DNA from: an uncultured Lachnospiraceae bacterium
GTDB taxonomy: Bacteria > Bacillota > Clostridia > Lachnospirales > Lachnospiraceae
Direction of reading: 5' to 3'
Length of the DNA stretch: 44,611 nt
Assembly: GCA_949893755.1 (NCBI GenBank)
Contig: CATLCV010000015.1
Coordinates: forward strand, 1-44,611
This document shows, piece after piece, positions 40,194-44,611 of the stretch (position 1 is the stretch's first letter; each line of letters opens with the position of its first letter). The translations under genes were made by a program, and so were the position numbers. A model generated the notes under the pieces. It had not been told where the DNA came from. It did no database searches and was given only the letters and a program-made list of their open reading frames with translations.

Positions 40194-41012
40194 ATGAGAA
40201 AACTTTTTCAGAGAAATAAGATGCTGGAAGCCATCGAAAACGGCCGTGCGCCGATCGGATTTTTTAATTACATCAAGGACACGACCATTCTGGACGTGGC
40301 AGGCACGGTGGGTTTTGATTTCGCGATCATAGACAGCGAGCATGCGGTAATGGACCGGGAAACGATCGAGCATATGATCCTTGCGGCGCAGGTAAACGAC
40401 GTTGTGCCGCTGATCCGTGTGCCGGATGTCATTCCCTATCTGCTCCGCAATTATATGGAAATGGGCGCGCAGGGGGTTCTGGTTCCCCATATCACCACCG
40501 GGGAAGAATGCAAAAAGGGGCAGGATGCCCTCCGCTATCCGCCCTACGGCACGGCAAGTTGCTGCCGCTCCATCCATTCCGACGGCTACCGTCCGGCGAA
40601 CTGGATGGATTATCTGGACTGGGTGCAGGAGAATGTATCCTATATCCCGATGATCGAGGATCCAAAAGGCGTGGAAAATCTGGATGAGATCTTATCCGTG
40701 CTGAAGCCGGGGCGGGATATGGTCATGTTCGGAAAGGCAGATTACGGCCAGGCCCTTGGAACACTGAACCGTGACGGCTCGATCAATCCGGCGGTCAACG
40801 AGGCGTATATCAAGACCATGGAAAAATGCCGCGAGTATAAGATCGGCTTCATGGCATGTCCCCAGACCTCACCGGGAGGACAGACAGCGGCCGACGTACA
40901 GAAGGTCATCGACGAGGGCAGCAGCGCGGTTGTCCTGAATACGGACCAGATGACCCTTGCGGACGCATTTCGGAATGTGGTCAGCAAGTGTATGGATATG
41001 AAGATTCAATAA
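40194..41012 (+). CDS. HpcH/HpaI-family aldolase/lyase
   Basis: Protein of 272 residues. Family hallmarks are FAIIDSEHAVMD, catalytic Arg in PLIRVPD, the glycine-rich GAQGVLVPHI, metal-ligand Glu in YIPMIEDPKGVENL and Asp in MFGKADYGQALG. These Mg/Mn-dependent TIM-barrel class II aldolases cleave 4-hydroxy-2-oxo acids or CoA esters such as citramalyl-CoA into pyruvate plus an aldehyde or acyl-CoA. Lying between the hydratase and reductase genes, it is the probable C-C cleavage step. Confidence 0.92.
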   Translation: MRKLFQRNKMLEAIENGRAPIGFFNYIKDTTILDVAGTVGFDFAIIDSEHAVMDRETIEHMILAAQVNDVVPLIRVPDVIPYLLRNYMEMGAQGVLVPHITTGEECKKGQDALRYPPYGTASCCRSIHSDGYRPANWMDYLDWVQENVSYIPMIEDPKGVENLDEILSVLKPGRDMVMFGKADYGQALGTLNRDGSINPAVNEAYIKTMEKCREYKIGFMACPQTSPGGQTAADVQKVIDEGSSAVVLNTDQMTLADAFRNVVSKCMDMKIQ

Positions 41013-41034
41013 GGAACCGAGAGGAGGACATAAG

Positions 41035-42954
41035 ATGCATTATAAATATTTACTGAGCCCGGGAAAGATAGGCTCTCTGGAAATAAAAAACAGAACGATC
41101 ATGGCTCCCATGTCCGCGGCTCTCGGGAATCCGGACGGAACCATGTCGGATGAACTGATCGCGTATTATACCGCGCGCGCGAAGGGCGGGATCGGAATGA
41201 TCCTGACAGAGTATGCCTTTGTCACACCGGAAGGCAGATCCTCGGATCATCAGATTTCGATCGCGGATGACAGCGTGATCCCGGGACTGCAGAAGCTGAC
41301 GAAGATCATGCATGAAAATGACTGCAAGATCGGACTGCAGCTCCAGCACGGCGGGCGCAGGGCCATGGGGGAAAACTGCGATCTGATCGCGCCCTCGCCG
41401 ATCGCCATGGAATACGGCGCAAGAGTGCCTCATGCCATGACGACCAGGGAAGTCTATGATCTGATCGATGCGTTTGTGGCTGCTGCCGTGAGGGCACAGA
41501 AAGCCGGATTTGACCTGGTGGAGGTGCACTGCGCGCATGGCTATCTGCTGAATGACTTCGTTTCCCCGAGGGCCAACCGGAGGACGGATGAATTTGGAGG
41601 AAGCATCGCGGGACGCGCAAAGGCGCCGGTAGAGATCATAAAAGGAATTAAAAAAGCCTGCGGTCAGGACTTCCCAGTCAGTGTACGTGTGAGTGCGGAC
41701 GAGATGGTAGAGGACGGCAACAAAAAGAGAGATTCCGCGGCCATGGCGATGCTCTTCGAGGAAGCGGGTGCGGATCTGATCAACGTATCCTGCGGTGTAA
41801 ACGGCGTCGGCAAGGGGATCGCCCCCGCGGCGCGTGAATCCGGACACAATGTGGAAGCGGCGGAGCAGATCCGGAAGGTCGTGGATATCAAGGTCGGCGT
41901 GGCCGGCAGGCTCACCGAACCGGTCTATGCGGAAATGGTGCTCCGAAGCGGGAGCGCGGATTTTGTGACACTGGGACGTCCGCTGTTTGCGGATCCGGAA
42001 TTTGTCCTCAAAGCGTCGGAAGGAAGGGAGCAGGAGATCTGTCCCTGTGTAAGCTGCCTTCTGAGATGCTACGGCAACTATGGACACGGCGGGATCTTCC
42101 GGGGATGTATGGTCAATCCATTCTCCATGAGAGAAACGACCCTGGTTCCGAAGCCGGCAGAGGTGAAGAAAAATATCGTGATCGTCGGCGCAGGCCCGGC
42201 AGGACTGGAGACTGCCTGGATCGCGGCAAAACGGGGCCATCATGTCACAATCCTGGAAAAGAATGATTATGTGGGAGGACAGTTCCAGGCAGCTTCCGTA
42301 CCGCCTCATAAGCAATTGATCGCCGGGGCGGTCGCATATTACCGGACCATGTGTGAAAAATACGGCGTGGAGATCCGATACAATACCGAGGCGGACAAGG
42401 AACGGATCCTTTCTCTGAAACCAGATACCGTGGTATTGGCAACCGGAGGGCAGGCGCTGCTCCCGCCGATTCCGGGATTGAAAGAGGCAGATACGCTGAC
42501 CGGGCTTCAGGTACTGCAGGGCGTCCAGCCGGGAGGAAAGAAGGTGCTGGTGCTCGGAGGCGGCGCCCAGGGTGCGGAGACAGCAGACCATCTGGGAGAT
42601 TACGGCTATGACGTGACGGTTGTCGAGATGCGGGACGGCATCGCATTGGACGATCCGGAGGCAGTACGCGAAAAACTTCTGGAACGGTTCAAGAAGAACG
42701 ACATCAAGTGTCTGACGGGAACTACGGTGAAATATATCCATACGGACGGCGTAGACGCGGAAAAAGACGGACAGCCGGTATCCGTGCGCGGATTTGACCG
42801 TGTGATCATGTCGCTGGGAGTACGCAATTACAATCCGTTGGAGGAACAGCTGACAGGACTGGTAGAACAGGTGGCTGTGGTAGGAGACGCGGTCCGCGGG
42901 TCGAATGCGGTAGAAGCGCTTTATCAAGCGGCTGTGCTGGGATGTGAATTATAA
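41035..42954 (+). CDS. NADH:flavin oxidoreductase (2,4-dienoyl-CoA reductase type)
   Basis: Protein of 639 residues. The FMN barrel contains LQLQHGGRRAM (the usual H..GR site, unlike the protein at 11930), DLVEVHCAHGY and RTDEFGGS. 4Fe-4S cysteines are CVSCLLRC plus C358 (C338, C341, C345). FAD motif VIVGAGPAGLE and NAD(P) motif VLVLGGGAQGAE follow. It reduces a conjugated C=C bond, probably in a CoA thioester. It is the last gene of the third sigma-54 operon; GAGGAGG precedes the ATG. Confidence 0.92.
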   Translation: MHYKYLLSPGKIGSLEIKNRTIMAPMSAALGNPDGTMSDELIAYYTARAKGGIGMILTEYAFVTPEGRSSDHQISIADDSVIPGLQKLTKIMHENDCKIGLQLQHGGRRAMGENCDLIAPSPIAMEYGARVPHAMTTREVYDLIDAFVAAAVRAQKAGFDLVEVHCAHGYLLNDFVSPRANRRTDEFGGSIAGRAKAPVEIIKGIKKACGQDFPVSVRVSADEMVEDGNKKRDSAAMAMLFEEAGADLINVSCGVNGVGKGIAPAARESGHNVEAAEQIRKVVDIKVGVAGRLTEPVYAEMVLRSGSADFVTLGRPLFADPEFVLKASEGREQEICPCVSCLLRCYGNYGHGGIFRGCMVNPFSMRETTLVPKPAEVKKNIVIVGAGPAGLETAWIAAKRGHHVTILEKNDYVGGQFQAASVPPHKQLIAGAVAYYRTMCEKYGVEIRYNTEADKERILSLKPDTVVLATGGQALLPPIPGLKEADTLTGLQVLQGVQPGGKKVLVLGGGAQGAETADHLGDYGYDVTVVEMRDGIALDDPEAVREKLLERFKKNDIKCLTGTTVKYIHTDGVDAEKDGQPVSVRGFDRVIMSLGVRNYNPLEEQLTGLVEQVAVVGDAVRGSNAVEALYQAAVLGCEL

Positions 42955-42976
42955 AAAGATATTGAGTGCTGGCATA

Positions 42977-43009
42977 ATGCTCAGAGCCGATGTCATCGAC
43001 TCTGAGCAT
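42977..43009. terminator. Hairpin between convergent genes
   Basis: ATGCTCAGAG (42977-42986) and CTCTGAGCAT (43000-43009) form perfect arms; the loop CCGATGTCATCGA adds a CGATG/CATCG stem. There is no T-run, but the position 22 bp after one stop and 12 bp before the other suggests a bidirectional terminator. Confidence 0.65.
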
Positions 43010-43021
43010 CACATCTGCTTA

Positions 43022-44611
43022 CTATCCTCTTTTCAACCTTCTATACTGCATTTTCTTCCATATTTTTCTTGCAGAAACGCATACATCTGTATCAACATGT
43101 AAAAATTTAACTAATATCTCATTGTCTACAAGATTCAGAGCGGTTTCTATATCTTCTGCGCGCCGTACGATCATGTCCACCTTCATCAATACCTCCCGCA
43201 CGATTGCAATAGGGACAGAATCTAAAACCGGGACTAAGATATTTCCGGCCTCGCCGGGTAATATTTCTAATACGCCCCCGCCATAGCTTCGGCCACAGAT
43301 TTCTGTGAAAGCAAAAGAAATACTGTTATAGTAAGATAAAACAATTCTTTCTGGCTCAATATCCCTGTTGAACTTTATTCTGTGCATGGTATCCGTGGAA
43401 ACAGCATCACAGCAATTTAATACAAATTTGGGATACAGATTATTCCTGCGGAGAAAAAACGCGTCCGGCGCCCAGACAGAGGGAACTTGATACCAATTTT
43501 CCCTGATCCTGCATTTGTACCCCTGATCCTCTTTATTACTTTCTCCAAACGCAATATAATCTCTTTGTCCCTTAGAATATTCTTCAATAGGCTTATCAGG
43601 AAAATGAATCAGATAGGCAGCTTTTCCCTGTGCGACATTTTTTCGCCAGTCTTCTCTGCGAAAATAAACACTATGGGCATGAGAACTCCGGCCGACTAAA
43701 GGACACACTACGTCCCCTAAATCATAAGCATCCACTGTTTCCTGATTAACAGAAAAATATTTATTATTTCCCGTTGTGATTCCCACATTTATAATGCCTG
43801 TATCAGACAGCTTTTGAAATCGATGATCTTCTTTCAACCGGGATATGATCTGGTTTTCTTCTATCGTTGTAAAATATTTTGTCCATTTTTCATGAGTATG
43901 GCTTAATTTTTGAAAACTATTGGCAAAAATATCCAGATTTTCCAGGTCATCCAAATTATTCAGTTCAAGAATTTTGATTCCCTTCTCAAAATCCCCTTTT
44001 TCGCCGATCAATACAACTACTTCCTGTTCAATCCCTGAAAATACTAACTCCTCAAAAGTTATTAAAGTGATTTTCGATAATTCATTAGACAAAAATAATC
44101 TTAAATCCTCTGCGTACGCGACTTGGAGAATTTCCGCCGGAATTACAAATGCGATTTTTCCATTCTTATTTAACATATGAATGCAGGCCACCATAAATCC
44201 AACCCATGTATTAATCAATTTATTAGATTTCATGCCATGGGCAATTAAAATATTTGCCATCTCTTCCCGCTGTTTTTCATCAAGATACTGATAGCGAATG
44301 TATGGAGGATTTCCTAAAATCAAATCATATTTGAGATGATCTTTATATTCATGGTAAAATTCGAAGAAGTCTTTATTTAATACATTTATATTAGGAAAAT
44401 CTCCTGATTTTTCATTTAATTTATCGATTTCTTCCTTTTCAATCTCAATAGCAGTAATGACATTTTCTTTATGCATAAAATTCATTTTAATCAAAGCATC
44501 AATAAAAACACCATCTCCACAGCTGGGTTCTAAAATCGTGTGTATAGACGGATCGCCTTTAAAAAAATCCACCATCTTTTCAGCCAATTTGAGCGGTGTA
44601 TAATAAGCGCC
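43022..44611 (-). CDS. Adenine-specific DNA methyltransferase, 5' end outside window
   Basis: At least 529 residues; the frame runs off the right edge upstream of an internal TTG, and the residues before it (GAYYTPLKLAEKM) are the expected N-terminal motif, so the true start is outside. The SAM-binding motif is LEPSCGDGVFI and catalytic motif IV is NPPY (LILGNPPYIRY), followed by a TaqI-like specificity region near VCPLVGRSSHA and VSTDTMHRIKFN. This is a type II/IIG-like N6-adenine methyltransferase. The gene is AT-richer than the catabolic operon beside it, consistent with horizontal gain. A restriction partner, if any, is outside the window. Confidence 0.88.
   Translation of the reverse strand, partial: GAYYTPLKLAEKMVDFFKGDPSIHTILEPSCGDGVFIDALIKMNFMHKENVITAIEIEKEEIDKLNEKSGDFPNINVLNKDFFEFYHEYKDHLKYDLILGNPPYIRYQYLDEKQREEMANILIAHGMKSNKLINTWVGFMVACIHMLNKNGKIAFVIPAEILQVAYAEDLRLFLSNELSKITLITFEELVFSGIEQEVVVLIGEKGDFEKGIKILELNNLDDLENLDIFANSFQKLSHTHEKWTKYFTTIEENQIISRLKEDHRFQKLSDTGIINVGITTGNNKYFSVNQETVDAYDLGDVVCPLVGRSSHAHSVYFRREDWRKNVAQGKAAYLIHFPDKPIEEYSKGQRDYIAFGESNKEDQGYKCRIRENWYQVPSVWAPDAFFLRRNNLYPKFVLNCCDAVSTDTMHRIKFNRDIEPERIVLSYYNSISFAFTEICGRSYGGGVLEILPGEAGNILVPVLDSVPIAIVREVLMKVDMIVRRAEDIETALNLVDNEILVKFLHVDTDVCVSARKIWKKMQYRRLKRG

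Noticed and set aside
41050-42927. 625-codon open frame on the minus strand
   Set aside because: It is the antisense shadow of the flavin oxidoreductase gene, which has all family motifs and a ribosome site; the antisense frame has neither.
11930-42954. Complete bile-acid 7-alpha-dehydroxylation (bai) operon
   Set aside because: Only family-level parallels are present; no baiB-type ligase or baiE-type dehydratase is seen, and the gene order differs.
1-44611. CRISPR arrays, tRNA or rRNA genes, insertion-sequence transposases, prophage genes
   Set aside because: None recognised on reading both strands; the tandem repeats found lack the spacer pattern of CRISPR.

Overview
The window reads as a chromosomal segment of an anaerobic gut Firmicute, most likely a Lachnospiraceae (Clostridium cluster XIVa) member. 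Supporting signs are AGGAGG-type ribosome binding sites, genes packed with short overlaps, Fe-S/flavin reductases of the Bai/2,4-dienoyl-CoA reductase type, family III CoA-transferases, a lantibiotic-resistance type ABC/two-component locus and a DUF6033-like family. This placement is inference from gene content; no rRNA, tRNA or CRISPR array was seen.

Left part (126-5238, minus strand): a tightly overlapping operon encodes a LytTR response regulator, an AgrC-like GHKL kinase, a DUF6033-like protein, a second AgrC-like protein and another small DUF6033-like protein. The two kinases look complementary. One has the ATP-binding domain but Arg in place of the phospho-accepting His. The other has an intact His box but stops before the ATP-binding domain. 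This resembles a kinase split over two membrane proteins. Next come a MATE exporter, an AT-richer AAA-ATPase/PD-(D/E)xK protein, a large coiled-coil tail-anchored protein of unknown function and an M20 peptidase.

Middle (11930-22005): a TetR regulator with a near-perfect operator heads an operon of two Bai-like NADH:flavin oxidoreductases. Then comes a lantibiotic-immunity-like ABC transporter (ATPase plus two permeases). Its last permease gene is broken by a 54-bp foldback duplication. A small DUF1902 protein and an OmpR/HK two-component system transcribed away from the ABC genes follow.

Right part (22016-42954): rpoN (sigma-54) and a sigma-54 enhancer-binding activator lie directly beside a catabolic island. 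Three GG-N10-GC sigma-54 promoters (25599, 31330, 35411) are each preceded by TGTGACACA/TGTGTCA-type sites. They would drive three blocks: (i) a metal-dependent hydrolase-like protein, an esterase, two CoA-transferases and an SDR; (ii) a GntP-type permease and an SDR, possibly reading on into an MFS transporter; (iii) a third CoA-transferase, a beta-hydroxyacid dehydrogenase, a PCC/DUF296 protein, a double carboxymuconolactone-decarboxylase-like protein, a MaoC-like hydratase, an HpcH/HpaI aldolase and a third NADH:flavin oxidoreductase. Together these suggest ester cleavage and uptake of an organic acid, CoA activation, reduction/hydration/oxidation of the thioester and aldol cleavage. The set recalls the bile-acid (bai) pathway but no baiB- or baiE-like gene was seen, so the substrate is unknown.

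The right edge holds a partial, AT-richer adenine-specific DNA methyltransferase that runs off the window.
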